A DNA stretch of 64,000 bases. Origin: Xanthobacter autotrophicus. Lineage in GTDB: Bacteria > Pseudomonadota > Alphaproteobacteria > Rhizobiales > Xanthobacteraceae. Every line of letters starts with the position of its first letter. Within the stretch, counting starts at the first letter, position 1. A program made the position numbers and the translations under genes. Below the pieces are notes generated by a model, which saw only the letters and a program-made list of their open reading frames with translations, searched no databases and was not told the DNA's origin. Shown piece by piece: positions 43,292-51,473 of this stretch. The stretch lies in assembly GCF_005871085.1 (NCBI RefSeq), contig NZ_VAUP01000022.1:248001-312000 (forward strand), read 5' to 3'.

Positions 43292-43663
43292 TCACTCTCC
43301 GCTTGAACGCGGGTCTCCGCAATACATGTCGTAGATGACCGAGATCACGCGGCGCACGTCGTCATTGGCCAGGCTGTAATAGATGGTCTTGCCGTCCCGC
43401 CGGGTAGTGACGAGATCGTCCAGGCGCAGGCGGGCGAGCTGTTGGGAGACGGTGGGCTGGCGGAGCGAGAGGATGTTCTCCAGCTCCGTCACGGAGCGCT
43501 CGCCCTCGGCCAGCAGGCACAGAAGCAGAAGGCGGTTCTCGTGAGAGAGCGCCTTCAGGAAGTCGCTCGCCTTGCGGGCATTGCGCATGAGGCGGTCGAG
43601 CTCGGGTGAGATCTCGGGCCCCTCCCGAAGCTCGTCCTCAAGTCTCCTGGAAACGATTGACAT
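43292..43663 (-). CDS. soxR: ArsR-family persulfide-responsive repressor SoxR
   Basis: A 123-residue winged-helix repressor of the SoxR/BigR/SqrR group. The DNA-reading helix is SLRQPTVSQQLARLRLDD (about 66-83). Cysteines at 49 (LLLLCLLAEG) and 115 (YDMYCGD) match the dithiol that forms a polysulfide bridge in SqrR and BigR, so it should lift repression when sulfane sulfur appears. It likely represses the sox operons; related ATTCGCATAT motifs occur at 44110 and 50102. This SoxR is unrelated to the iron-sulfur SoxR of enteric bacteria. Confidence 0.9.
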   Translation of the reverse strand: MSIVSRRLEDELREGPEISPELDRLMRNARKASDFLKALSHENRLLLLCLLAEGERSVTELENILSLRQPTVSQQLARLRLDDLVTTRRDGKTIYYSLANDDVRRVISVIYDMYCGDPRSSGE

Positions 43664-43694
43664 GTGCCAGCCTTCTCTTCCCCGCGGCGCAGCC

Positions 43695-44066
43695 TCACGG
43701 CCGGCCGCCCGCCATCCCGTCCGTCATCGCGCCCAGCAGCCCCCAGAACGCTTCGTCGGAAGCATAGCCGGTAATGCGCCCGACTTCGCGCCCCTCGTCC
43801 ACGAGCACGAAAGTGGGCGCGAAGCGCACCGGCGACGCGAGAACCACGCCGCCGGGCGCACCCCGCGAAAGATCGACGCGCTTGAGCGGCGCGCGGCGGC
43901 CTTCCTCGGTCTTCTCGTAGATCGGCGCCACGTCGCGATCGAACTTCAGGCAATAGGTGCAGCCCTTGCGCTCGAACATCAGGAGTTCCCGCGCCGCCGC
44001 GCCAGGCGCGAGCGCCGGCATGGCCAGCAGACCGGCCGCGAGCACCAGACGAGCGGAAAAGCGCAT
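43695..44066 (-). CDS. soxS: Periplasmic thioredoxin-fold protein SoxS
   Basis: A 123-residue secreted thiol-disulfide protein. Signal peptide MRFSARLVLAAGLLAMPALA, then the active site KGCTYCLKF (about residues 34-42) and the cis-proline loop VRFAPTFVLVDEG. In Paracoccus SoxS keeps SoxY active by reducing its cysteine. It heads the minus-strand soxS-soxR-soxT unit, 31 bp before soxR, and diverges from soxV, with the candidate SoxR operator in between. Confidence 0.88.
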   Translation of the reverse strand: MRFSARLVLAAGLLAMPALAPGAAARELLMFERKGCTYCLKFDRDVAPIYEKTEEGRRAPLKRVDLSRGAPGGVVLASPVRFAPTFVLVDEGREVGRITGYASDEAFWGLLGAMTDGMAGGRP

Positions 44067-44109
44067 GAATTCACAATCCAGACGTGGTTTTCACGAGACA
44101 TATTATCGC

Positions 44110-44125
44110 ATTCGCATATATCGTA
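44110..44125. promoter_or_regulatory. Candidate SoxR operator at soxS-soxV
   Basis: ATTCGCATAT (44110-44119) begins a 16-mer ending CGTA. The same 10 bases occur in reverse complement in the full ATTC-N8-GAAT palindrome upstream of soxC. It lies in the AT-rich divergent promoter region of soxS and soxV. Only one half matches well, so the site is tentative. Confidence 0.5.
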
Positions 44126-44185
44126 GGCAAGGACCAATCCGCGCACCCCGAACCGACGCGGAGCTTGATCGGGAGGAGCAGCGCT

Positions 44186-44908
44186 GTGGATATCAGCCTC
44201 GCGGGGGCGTTCCTTGCCGGCCTGCTTTCGTTCGCCTCGCCCTGCGTGCTGCCGCTGGTGCCGGCCTATATCGGCTTCCTCGCCGGAACGGCGGCGGACG
44301 GCGGCGAGGGGGTGGCGCCCGCGCGTCGCCGGGTGCTCGTTTCGGCCGTCCTGTTCGTGCTCGGCTTCGCTTCCGTCTTCGTGCTGCTTGGGGCAACGGC
44401 ATCATCTCTCGGGCAGGTGCTGATTCAGCATATCGAGATCCTGACCCTGCTTTCCGGTGGGCTGCTGGTGCTGTTCGGGCTGCATCTGACCGGGCTCGTC
44501 CGCATCTCCCTCCTGTACCGTCAGGCGCGGCTCGAGCCGATGACGCGGCCCGCCGGTCTGATCGGCCCCTATCTGATGGGGCTGGCCTTCGGCTTCGGCT
44601 GGTCACCCTGCGTCGGGCCGGTTCTGGCGGCGATCCTGATCGTGGCGGGGGCGGAGGCCTCGGTGGGCAAGGGCATGCTTCTGCTGGCCCTCTACGCCGC
44701 CGGCATCGGCATTCCATTCTTGATCGCGGCGGCGTTCACCGAGCGGTTTCTCGCCTGGACACGCGCGGCGCGCCGGCGGCTCGACCTCGTCGAGAAGCTC
44801 GCCGGCGGCCTGCTCATTCTCACTGGCATCGCCTTCATGACGGGGTTCATGCCGCAGATCGCGCAATGGCTGCTCGATGCCGCTCCCGGCCTCGGCGCCA
44901 TCGGCTAA
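44186..44908 (+). CDS. soxV: CcdA/DsbD-like membrane protein SoxV
   Basis: A 240-residue membrane protein with six helices and the paired cysteines of CcdA proteins (LLSFASPCVLPLVPAYIGF, about residue 17, and GWSPCVGPVLAA, about 140). SoxV passes electrons across the membrane to the periplasmic thioredoxin SoxW. I use GTG 44186, which has GGGAGGAG at 44171-44178; an upstream in-frame ATG at 44084 would overlap the operator region and add an unlikely 34-residue tail. soxW follows 63 bp later. Confidence 0.88.
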   Translation: MDISLAGAFLAGLLSFASPCVLPLVPAYIGFLAGTAADGGEGVAPARRRVLVSAVLFVLGFASVFVLLGATASSLGQVLIQHIEILTLLSGGLLVLFGLHLTGLVRISLLYRQARLEPMTRPAGLIGPYLMGLAFGFGWSPCVGPVLAAILIVAGAEASVGKGMLLLALYAAGIGIPFLIAAAFTERFLAWTRAARRRLDLVEKLAGGLLILTGIAFMTGFMPQIAQWLLDAAPGLGAIG

Positions 44909-44971
44909 CGCGCGATCCGACCGGATCGACCCATCTGGTCGGCGCGCACTTCAGGACAAGGGAGGACCTCC

Positions 44972-45541
44972 ATGGCCGACACCACCCCGCTCAGCCGCCG
45001 GCGCCTCTTCCAGGCTTCCGCCGGACTTGCAGCAGCGCTCGTCCCGACCGGCGCGGCCGCCAAGGCGCGCCTCGGCGACGACGGCCTCTATACGGAAGAC
45101 TGGTACGTCGACAGCTTCCTCGACCTGCCCGAGGATTTCTCCGCCGCCCGCGCGCGGGGCCGCAGCTTCGCCATCCAGTGGAGCCAGCGCGGGTGCATCT
45201 ATTGCAAGGAGCTGCACACGGTCTATTTCGCCGATCCCGCCATCGAGGCGCCCATCAGGGACGCGTTCGACATCGTGCACCTGGACCTGTTCGGCGCGCG
45301 GGAGGTGACGTTTCTCGACGGCGCCCGATTCACCGAGAAGGCGCTCGGCCAGCGCGAGCGCATCCGCGCCACGCCGACCTTCCAGTTCTTCGCCGAGGTG
45401 GAGGGACGGCCGCGGGAAGTCGCGCGCATGCCGGGGCTGCTGCCGCGCCGGGAATTCTCCGCCATGTTCCGCTACGTGGCCGAGGGCGCCTATGGCACCG
45501 CGCCCTTCGATGCGTGGCTCAGCCGGCAGGGCAAGGGATAA
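44972..45541 (+). CDS. soxW: Periplasmic thioredoxin SoxW
   Basis: A 189-residue thioredoxin-like protein. The N-terminus PLSRRRLFQASAGLAAALVP is a twin-arginine signal, so it is exported folded. The active site is SQRGCIYCKELH (about residues 66-77) and RIRATPTFQFF carries the cis-proline. It receives electrons from SoxV and reduces SoxS/SoxY-type partners or disulfides formed during sulfur oxidation. It starts 63 bp after soxV and ends before a strong convergent hairpin facing soxX. Confidence 0.88.
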   Translation: MADTTPLSRRRLFQASAGLAAALVPTGAAAKARLGDDGLYTEDWYVDSFLDLPEDFSAARARGRSFAIQWSQRGCIYCKELHTVYFADPAIEAPIRDAFDIVHLDLFGAREVTFLDGARFTEKALGQRERIRATPTFQFFAEVEGRPREVARMPGLLPRREFSAMFRYVAEGAYGTAPFDAWLSRQGKG

Positions 45542-45606
45542 AAGGGTGGTCAAAGGGGCGGCTGAAGAGGTGGCTGAGGCGATCGCTGAAGCGGTGGCGG
45601 CAGGAG

Positions 45607-45632
45607 GACAGGGGCGCCGGAGCGCCCCTGTC
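45607..45632. terminator. Convergent hairpin between soxW and soxX
   Basis: GACAGGGGCGC (45607-45617) and GCGCCCCTGTC (45622-45632) form a perfect 11-bp stem with loop CGGA. It lies between the soxVW unit (+) and the soxAX unit (-), 7 bp beyond the soxX stop. No strong T-run on either strand. Confidence 0.6.
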
Positions 45633-45639
45633 GCGCGTC

Positions 45640-46254
45640 TCATTTGGCCGGCTTGTTCACCGGCGATTGCGGGTCGAACAGATAGGCCACCACGTCCTTC
45701 ATCTGCTGCTCGCTCAAGACGCCATTGTGCCCGAAACGGGGCATGGAGGAGCAGGCGAACACCGCCTGCGCATTGTAGACCTTCGCATAGGCCGCCTTTG
45801 CATCCACGTCGGAGAATTTCCGCTCCGCGCCATAGTTGACGAGGCTCGGGCCGAGGGTGCCGTAGCTGACCTCCTTGGGGTCCATCTGGTGGCATGCGTA
45901 GCAATTGCCGCCGCTGACCGTTCCGGGCGGATCGGAAAACTGGCCGCCGCGGCCGTTCTGCGCCACCTCGGCGCCCTTCTTCCAGTCCCCCAGGACGCTG
46001 CCCTGCGGGTATTTCACGGTCCTGGCCTCACGGGCCATGATGGCCTCCGCCGCCGTGGCGGAGGGTTGATTGCGGGTGACCGAGCAGATCTCCATGGTCT
46101 CGTCGGGAACGAGCCGCGCGGCCCACCCGTCCGGAAGCTTGGTGAAGCTTTCCTGAACCACCTTGTCCACCACCGCCGGCGGAGCGGCGGGAATCTGCTG
46201 GGCGAGGGCCACCTGCGGAAGGAGGAACGCCGCGGCGATGATGACTGTCTTCAT
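45640..46254 (-). CDS. soxX: Sulfur oxidation cytochrome c subunit SoxX
   Basis: A 204-residue periplasmic cytochrome, the small subunit of the SoxXA complex that couples thiosulfate to SoxY. Signal peptide MKTVIIAAAFLLPQVALA. One heme site, GGNCYACHQMDP (about residues 115-126); the distal ligand Met is expected in ACSSMPRFGHNG (about 171). The ATG at 46252-46254 has GGGAGGA upstream. It follows soxA by 13 bp on the minus strand, the reverse of the usual soxXYZA order, so the pair has been moved or inverted. Confidence 0.92.
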   Translation of the reverse strand: MKTVIIAAAFLLPQVALAQQIPAAPPAVVDKVVQESFTKLPDGWAARLVPDETMEICSVTRNQPSATAAEAIMAREARTVKYPQGSVLGDWKKGAEVAQNGRGGQFSDPPGTVSGGNCYACHQMDPKEVSYGTLGPSLVNYGAERKFSDVDAKAAYAKVYNAQAVFACSSMPRFGHNGVLSEQQMKDVVAYLFDPQSPVNKPAK

Positions 46255-46267
46255 GGCTGTTCCTCCC

Positions 46268-47098
46268 TCACCGCTTGATGGACGGCACGTTGAGCTCGCC
46301 GCCGGCCGCCTGCGCCTGCAGGAAGACGGTGAGCGCCGTGACGACTTCCGAGGCATAATCGGGGGCCGGCATGCGCATCTGGCGATAACAGTCCCACAGC
46401 CGGTGCTGCATGGTGCGCAGCGCGCTCTGGGAGACGCGATAGGTGGGCCAGGAGGCCATGGTGAGCTGGGCGTCCTTGCCGGGCTTGTCGAGCTGCGGCA
46501 GGCCCTGCAGGCGGATGCGCTTGCCGGGTTCGCCGTGACAGGTGGAGCAGGAGAAGTCATTGATGGACGAGCGCCGGAAGAACAGCGCCTCGCCGATGGC
46601 ATAGGCTTCCTTTTCCTTCGGATGGGCGAGCGGAATGTCGATCTTCATGCCGTTCGACTTGTTGGCGATGAAGGCGACAAGGTCCTCCATGTCCGAGCCG
46701 CGGCCGGGACCGGAGAAGGGCTTGGCCATGATCGGCTTGATGTCGAAGCCCTGAATCTTGTCCATGCACCACAGCAGGCGCTGCTCAAGATCCATGACCT
46801 TGCCGGCATCGGCGAAGTAGCGCGGCAGCGCGGCATAGGCCCCTTCAAGCTTGCCGGGCCCTTGACCGAGGTCGCACGTTTCCAGGGAGACGTTCCGGGT
46901 GCCGCGCGGCTCGGCCCAGAGCGCCTCGCCGCGATCGACAGCCAGATAGCCGGGATTGGCCATGGGGTCGTTGATCATGGCGCGATAGCGCTCGATCTCC
47001 TTCTCGCTCGCGTCCTCCTGCGCGGATGCGCTGACGATGGGAGCAAGCGCCAGAGCAAGGGCGCACAGGCATGTGAATAATGTGGCTTTGGGTCGCAT
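46268..47098 (-). CDS. soxA: Sulfur oxidation cytochrome c subunit SoxA, monoheme type
   Basis: A 276-residue periplasmic cytochrome carrying the SoxXA active site. Signal peptide [20 protein letters not shown]. The catalytic heme site is [11 protein letters not shown] (about residues 181-191), and the heme-ligating, persulfide-forming cysteine is in [13 protein letters not shown] (about 235). The N-terminal heme of diheme SoxA proteins is missing: ETCDLGQG replaces CXXCH, with a second Cys in LLWCMDK. This matches the monoheme SoxA of Starkeya. It is divergent from soxY across 267 bp and is followed by soxX. Confidence 0.92.
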   Translation of the reverse strand: MRPKATLFTCLCALALALAPIVSASAQEDASEKEIERYRAMINDPMANPGYLAVDRGEALWAEPRGTRNVSLETCDLGQGPGKLEGAYAALPRYFADAGKVMDLEQRLLWCMDKIQGFDIKPIMAKPFSGPGRGSDMEDLVAFIANKSNGMKIDIPLAHPKEKEAYAIGEALFFRRSSINDFSCSTCHGEPGKRIRLQGLPQLDKPGKDAQLTMASWPTYRVSQSALRTMQHRLWDCYRQMRMPAPDYASEVVTALTVFLQAQAAGGELNVPSIKR

Positions 47099-47223
47099 TT
47101 ATCCTCCCCACGACGACGTCCCGCGGCTCCAGGCCTTCTGTGAAACCCTTGAGGAGCGGCGATCCACCCTCGATCTTCCCGTCCCTCATAGATGGGAGCG
47201 ATCGTGGATAGGAGATACTTTAC

Positions 47224-47253
47224 ATTCAAAAAATTCGATATCACAATATGTGA
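47224..47253. promoter_or_regulatory. AT-rich divergent promoter of soxA and soxY
   Basis: An AT-rich island in the 267-bp gap. It has two ATTC half-sites (47224-47227 and 47233-47236; the first runs ATTCAAA as at the soxC operator) and a perfect dyad TCACA-ATA-TGTGA (47241-47253). Either could be a regulator site; SoxR is the obvious candidate for the ATTC half-sites. Confidence 0.4.
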
Positions 47254-47365
47254 AATTGATCCCGGGCAGCGCTCATGATGAGGCGTGTTGACCCGCGCGA
47301 TTAGCCAAAAATAACAAGCACCTGCGGTCAGGCGTCCAAGCGCCAGCCGCGCCAGGAGGAAATAT

Positions 47366-47839
47366 ATGCCGCTTCATCTCGACGCCACCCTTGTCCCCAC
47401 ACGCCGCCGTGCCCTGAAGCTCGCCGGCCTCGCCACGCTCGCGGCCGTCCTGGCCCCGCGCATGGCGCTCGCCACCGAGGCCCAAGTGGCGGACGAAATC
47501 AAAAAGCTCTTCTCGGGCAAGGCCATGGGCGAGGGCAAGATCAAGCTCGACCTGCCGGAGATCGCCGAGAACGGGCTGGTCGTGCCGATCAACCTCGACG
47601 TGGAAAGCCCCATGACCGAGGCGGATTTCGTGAAGTCGGTCCATGTCTTCGCCGATGGCAATCCGCTGCCCCAGGTGCTGACCTATCGCTTCACCCCCGA
47701 GAGCGGGAAGGCTTCCGCCTCCGCCCGCATGCGGCTTGCGCAGACGCAGAACGTCATCGCCGTGGCCGAGATGTCCAATGGCCAGCTTTATTCCGCCAAG
47801 GCCCAGGTGAAGGTCACCATCGGCGGCTGCGGCGGCTGA
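47366..47839 (+). CDS. soxY: Thiosulfate oxidation carrier protein SoxY
   Basis: A 157-residue periplasmic carrier. Sulfur intermediates are bound to the cysteine of its swinging C-terminal arm, here KVTIGGCGG at the very end, as in all active SoxY. The N-terminus has a twin-arginine signal (PTRRRALKLAGLATLAAVLA), expected because SoxY is exported folded with SoxZ. It starts the soxYZBCD unit; soxZ follows 80 bp later. An AGGAGG-type site precedes the ATG. Confidence 0.94.
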   Translation: MPLHLDATLVPTRRRALKLAGLATLAAVLAPRMALATEAQVADEIKKLFSGKAMGEGKIKLDLPEIAENGLVVPINLDVESPMTEADFVKSVHVFADGNPLPQVLTYRFTPESGKASASARMRLAQTQNVIAVAEMSNGQLYSAKAQVKVTIGGCGG

Positions 47840-47919
47840 CGGACCAAAGACGAATCACAGCACAAGAACAGAACAGGCGAACGCCACAGGCATCGCCGCA
47901 AAGAAACCGGAGGAAACCC

Positions 47920-48249
47920 ATGGCCATCAAGTCCCAGCCGCGCGTGCGCGTGCCCGCCCAGGCCAAGGCGGGCGAGATCATCGAGATCAAGACTCTCATT
48001 TCCCACGAGATGGAGAGCGGCCAGCGCAAGGATGCCGCGGGCAAGACCGTGCCGCGCGACATCATCAACACCTTCCAGGCCGCCTTCAACGGCAAGCCCT
48101 TCTTCACCGCGGAATGGTTTCCGTCGATCTCGGCGAATCCCTACCAGTCCTTCTTCTTCAGGGCGAAGGAAAGCGGCGAGTTCACCTTCACCTGGAAGGA
48201 TGATGCCGGCGCCGAGCAGAAGGCCAGCGCGAAACTCACGGTCGCCTGA
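47920..48249 (+). CDS. soxZ: Thiosulfate oxidation carrier complex protein SoxZ
   Basis: A 109-residue partner of SoxY with an immunoglobulin-like beta fold and no export signal of its own; it rides out with SoxY through Tat. IKSQPRVRVPAQAKAGEIIE at the N-terminus, ISHEMESGQRKDAAGKTVPR and ANPYQSFFFRAKESGEFTFT are typical SoxZ blocks. The start is ATG 47920, with AGGAAAC upstream. It sits between soxY and soxB as usual. Confidence 0.94.
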   Translation: MAIKSQPRVRVPAQAKAGEIIEIKTLISHEMESGQRKDAAGKTVPRDIINTFQAAFNGKPFFTAEWFPSISANPYQSFFFRAKESGEFTFTWKDDAGAEQKASAKLTVA

Positions 48250-48356
48250 CGGCCGGGCTTTCAACGTCGTTCTCCATGAGGATCGAGGCAGATGTGCTGC
48301 CGGACCGCCGACCGGTCCGGCAAACGGCCTCGCCATGACTTGAGAAAGCGGTCAAC

Positions 48357-50051
48357 ATGATCTCGAGGCGCGATTTTCTGTCCGCGGGAACGGCGCTCGC
48401 CGGCCTGCTCGCCGCGTCCGGAACCGGGCTGGCCCAGGCCGTCGGCGGGCAGTCGCTGACCCAGGCCGACCTGCTGAAGTTCGGCAAATCCGGCACATTC
48501 ACCCTTCTGCACGTCACCGACATCCACGCCCAGCTGGTTCCGCTCTACTTCCGCGAGCCGTCGACGAATCTCGGCGTGGGCGACGCGCGGGGCGTGCCGC
48601 CCCACCTCACCGACGTCGCCTTCCTGAACTACTTCGGGCTGAAGCCCGGCACGCGTGACGCCTATTCCCTCACGTCCGAGGATTTCACCCAGCTTGCCCG
48701 CACCTACGGGCGCATGGGCGGCGTGGACCGTATCGCCGCCCTGGTGAAGGCCATCCGTGCCGAGCGTGGGGCCGACAAGGTGCTGCTGCTCGACGGGGGT
48801 GACGGGCTCCAGGGCTCCTGGTCCTCGCTGAAGACGCAGGGCGAGGACATGGTGAAGGTCTTCACCGCCCTCGGCCTGGATGCCATGGTCGGCCACTGGG
48901 AGTTCACCTACGGCGCCGACCGGGTGACCGAGATCAAGGAGAAGGCGCCCTTCGCCTTCCTCGCCCAGAACGTGCGCTCCACCGAATGGCAGGAGCCGGT
49001 GTTCGACGCCGCCAAGACGTTCGAGAAAGGCGGGGCGAAGATCGCGGTGATCGGCCAGGCCTTCCCCCGCACCCCCATCGCCAACCCGCGCTGGATGATC
49101 CCGGATTGGGAATTCGGCATCCGCGAGGAGGAGATGCAGAAGCAGGTGGACGCCGCGCGCGCCGGCGGGGCGGATGCCGTGGTGGTGCTGTCCCACAACG
49201 GCTTCGATGTGGACCGCAAGATGGCCTCCCGCGTGTCGGGCATCGACGTCATCCTCACCGCCCATACCCATGATGCCATGCCGCGCGTGGTGGAGGTGGG
49301 CAAGACCCTGCTGGTGGCCACCGGATCCCACGGCAAGTTCCTGTCCCGCCTCGACCTCGACGTGAAGGACAGGAAAGTCACCGGATATCGCTTCCAGCTC
49401 ATTCCGGTGTTCTCGGACGTGATCGCGCCGGACCCGGACATGGCGAAGCTTGTCGCCGACATCCGGGCGCCCTATGCCAAGGATCTCGCCCGCGAGCTCG
49501 GCCGCGCCGACAGCCTTCTCTATCGCCGCGGCAACTTCAACGGCACGTTCGACGACATGATCTGCGATGCGATCATGAAGGAGCGGGACGCGGAGATTGC
49601 CCTCTCCCCCGGCTTCCGCTGGGGCGGCACGCTGCTGCCGGGCGATCCCATCACCTTCGATGCTGTCGCCAACGCCACCGCCATCACCTATCCCGCCTGC
49701 TACCGCACCACCATGACCGGCAAGCAGCTGAAGGAGGTGCTGGAAGACGTGGCCGACAACATCTTCCACCCCGACCCCTACTTCCAGGGCGGGGGCGACA
49801 TGGTGCGCGTCGGCGGCGTGGGCTACGCCATCGATGTGTCCCAGGGTGCGGGACAGCGCATATCCGACCTCACCTTGCTGAAGACCGGCAAGCCGCTGGA
49901 GGCCGACAAGACCTATACGGTCGCCGGCTGGGCCTCCATCGCCCAGAATGTGGAGGGGCCGCCGGTCTGGGAACTGGTGGAACGCTACGTGACCGATGCG
50001 AAGACCGTGAAAATCGCCCCCAACGCCTCGGTGAAGGTGACCGGGGCGTGA
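48357..50051 (+). CDS. soxB: Thiosulfohydrolase SoxB
   Basis: A 564-residue periplasmic enzyme that hydrolyses sulfate from SoxY-bound S-sulfonate using two manganese ions. The N-terminus SRRDFLSAGTALAGLLAA is a twin-arginine signal. Metal-site motifs of the 5'-nucleotidase superfamily are present: LLHVTDIHAQL, LLLDGGDGLQGS, GHWEFTYG, VVVLSHNGFD and LTAHTHDAMP. The GHWEF variant is characteristic of SoxB. It follows soxZ by 107 bp and is followed by soxC after 90 bp with a SoxR-type operator between. Confidence 0.95.
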   Translation: MISRRDFLSAGTALAGLLAASGTGLAQAVGGQSLTQADLLKFGKSGTFTLLHVTDIHAQLVPLYFREPSTNLGVGDARGVPPHLTDVAFLNYFGLKPGTRDAYSLTSEDFTQLARTYGRMGGVDRIAALVKAIRAERGADKVLLLDGGDGLQGSWSSLKTQGEDMVKVFTALGLDAMVGHWEFTYGADRVTEIKEKAPFAFLAQNVRSTEWQEPVFDAAKTFEKGGAKIAVIGQAFPRTPIANPRWMIPDWEFGIREEEMQKQVDAARAGGADAVVVLSHNGFDVDRKMASRVSGIDVILTAHTHDAMPRVVEVGKTLLVATGSHGKFLSRLDLDVKDRKVTGYRFQLIPVFSDVIAPDPDMAKLVADIRAPYAKDLARELGRADSLLYRRGNFNGTFDDMICDAIMKERDAEIALSPGFRWGGTLLPGDPITFDAVANATAITYPACYRTTMTGKQLKEVLEDVADNIFHPDPYFQGGGDMVRVGGVGYAIDVSQGAGQRISDLTLLKTGKPLEADKTYTVAGWASIAQNVEGPPVWELVERYVTDAKTVKIAPNASVKVTGA

Positions 50052-50101
50052 GGCCGGCAAGGCGTCCGAGGCCAGGGCACGGGCCGCATTCCAACGTATA
50101 T

Positions 50102-50117
50102 ATTCAAATATGCGAAT
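50102..50117. promoter_or_regulatory. SoxR/BigR-type operator upstream of soxC
   Basis: ATTC (50102-50105), eight bases, then GAAT (50114-50117): a perfect ATTC-N8-GAAT dyad in a very AT-rich 40-bp patch just before soxC. On the reverse strand it begins ATTCGCATAT, identical to the motif at 44110. It suggests that soxCD and downstream genes have their own persulfide-controlled promoter. Confidence 0.65.
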
Positions 50118-50141
50118 AAAAGAATATTTAGGGAGGACGCC

Positions 50142-51473
50142 ATGTCCGACACCAGTCTGCCCCCGGTGGAGCGCGCACCCGGCGCGAAGCCGTCGCTGTC
50201 GAAGCCGTCGCTGTCCAGGCGGAGATTCCTCAACCTCGCCGGTGTGGGGGCTGGCGCCGCCGTCGCCGTGGGGGGACGGTCCGCCCTCGCCGCCCCGGCT
50301 GCCGGCGCACCCGACCCCAATATCGTGCCCGTGCCCGACTGGACGAGGACCCTCGGCGCGCCAGTGAACGAAAACCCTTACGGCAAGCCATCCGTCTTCG
50401 AGAAGGATGTGGTGCGCCGGGAGGTGACCTGGCTCACCGCCAGTTCCCAGAGCTCGGTCAGCTTCACCCCGCTCTACGCCCTCGACAGCGTCATCACCCC
50501 CAACGGCCTGTGCTTCGTGCGCCATCATGGCGGCCAGGCGGAGATCGAGCCGGACAAGTACCGGCTGATGATCCACGGCATGGTGGACAAGCCCCTCGTC
50601 TTCACGCTGGAAGACATCAAGCGCATGCCGGGCCGGGTGAACCGCGCCTATTTCCTCGAATGCGCGGCCAATTCGGGCATGGAATGGCGTGGCGCGCAGC
50701 TGAACGGCTGCCAGTTCACCCACGGCATGATCCACAACCTGTTCTACACCGGCGTGCCGCTGAAGACGCTGCTCGACATGGCAGGCGTCAATCCCAAGGG
50801 CAAATGGGTGCTTGCCGAGGGCGCGGACGCGGCGGTGATGACGCGTTCCATTCCGCTTGAGAAGGCCATGAAGGACTGCCTCGTCGCCTTCGCCATGAAC
50901 GGCGAGGCGTTGCGGCCCGAGCAGGGTTATCCGGTGCGGCTCGTGGTGCCGGGCTGGGAAGGCAACATGTGGGTCAAGTGGCTGCGCCGCCTCAAGGTGG
51001 GCGACCAGCCGTGGCAACAGCGCGAGGAGACCTCGAAATACACCGACCTCCTCGCCGACGGCCGCTCACGCCGCTTCACCTTCGTGATGGATGCGAAATC
51101 CGTGGTGACGAGCCCGAGCCCGCAGGCGCCGCTGAAGCAAAAGGGACCGAACGTCCTGTCCGGCATCGCCTGGTCGGGACGCGGCACCATCACCCGGGTG
51201 GATATGTCGCTGGACGGCGGCCGCAACTGGACTACCGCGCGCCTCGACGGACCGGCCATGCCCATGTCCATGACGCGCTTCTATCTCGACTTCGACTGGG
51301 CCGGGCAGGAGCTGATGGTGCAATCGCGCGCCATGGATGACACCGGCTACGTCCAGCCCACCAAGCAGGAGCTGCGCGCCGTCCGCGGGACCAATTCCAT
51401 CTATCACAACAACGGCATCCAGACCTGGCTGGTGCGCGCCAACGGGGAGACGGAAAATGTGGAAGTCGGCTGA
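50142..51473 (+). CDS. soxC: Sulfur dehydrogenase molybdenum subunit SoxC
   Basis: A 443-residue molybdopterin protein of the sulfite oxidase family; SoxCD oxidises the outer sulfur on SoxY to sulfone. Twin-arginine signal LSRRRFLNLAGVGAGAAVAV. The molybdenum-binding cysteine is in AYFLECAANSGMEW (about residue 173). The C-terminal dimerisation domain (WSGRGTITRVDMSLDGGRNW) is intact. A 15-bp unit is duplicated in the n-region (50186-50215), giving KPSLSKPSLS. The gene overlaps soxD by 17 bp. Confidence 0.94.
   Translation: MSDTSLPPVERAPGAKPSLSKPSLSRRRFLNLAGVGAGAAVAVGGRSALAAPAAGAPDPNIVPVPDWTRTLGAPVNENPYGKPSVFEKDVVRREVTWLTASSQSSVSFTPLYALDSVITPNGLCFVRHHGGQAEIEPDKYRLMIHGMVDKPLVFTLEDIKRMPGRVNRAYFLECAANSGMEWRGAQLNGCQFTHGMIHNLFYTGVPLKTLLDMAGVNPKGKWVLAEGADAAVMTRSIPLEKAMKDCLVAFAMNGEALRPEQGYPVRLVVPGWEGNMWVKWLRRLKVGDQPWQQREETSKYTDLLADGRSRRFTFVMDAKSVVTSPSPQAPLKQKGPNVLSGIAWSGRGTITRVDMSLDGGRNWTTARLDGPAMPMSMTRFYLDFDWAGQELMVQSRAMDDTGYVQPTKQELRAVRGTNSIYHNNGIQTWLVRANGETENVEVG

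Noticed and set aside
43292-43663. Arsenic or cadmium sensor of the ArsR family
   Set aside because: The metal-binding CVC motif is absent; the two distant cysteines and the sox context fit persulfide sensors.
48261-51017. A minus-strand open frame of 918 codons across soxB and soxC
   Set aside because: It is antisense to soxB and soxC, which are certain, and has no recognisable domain.
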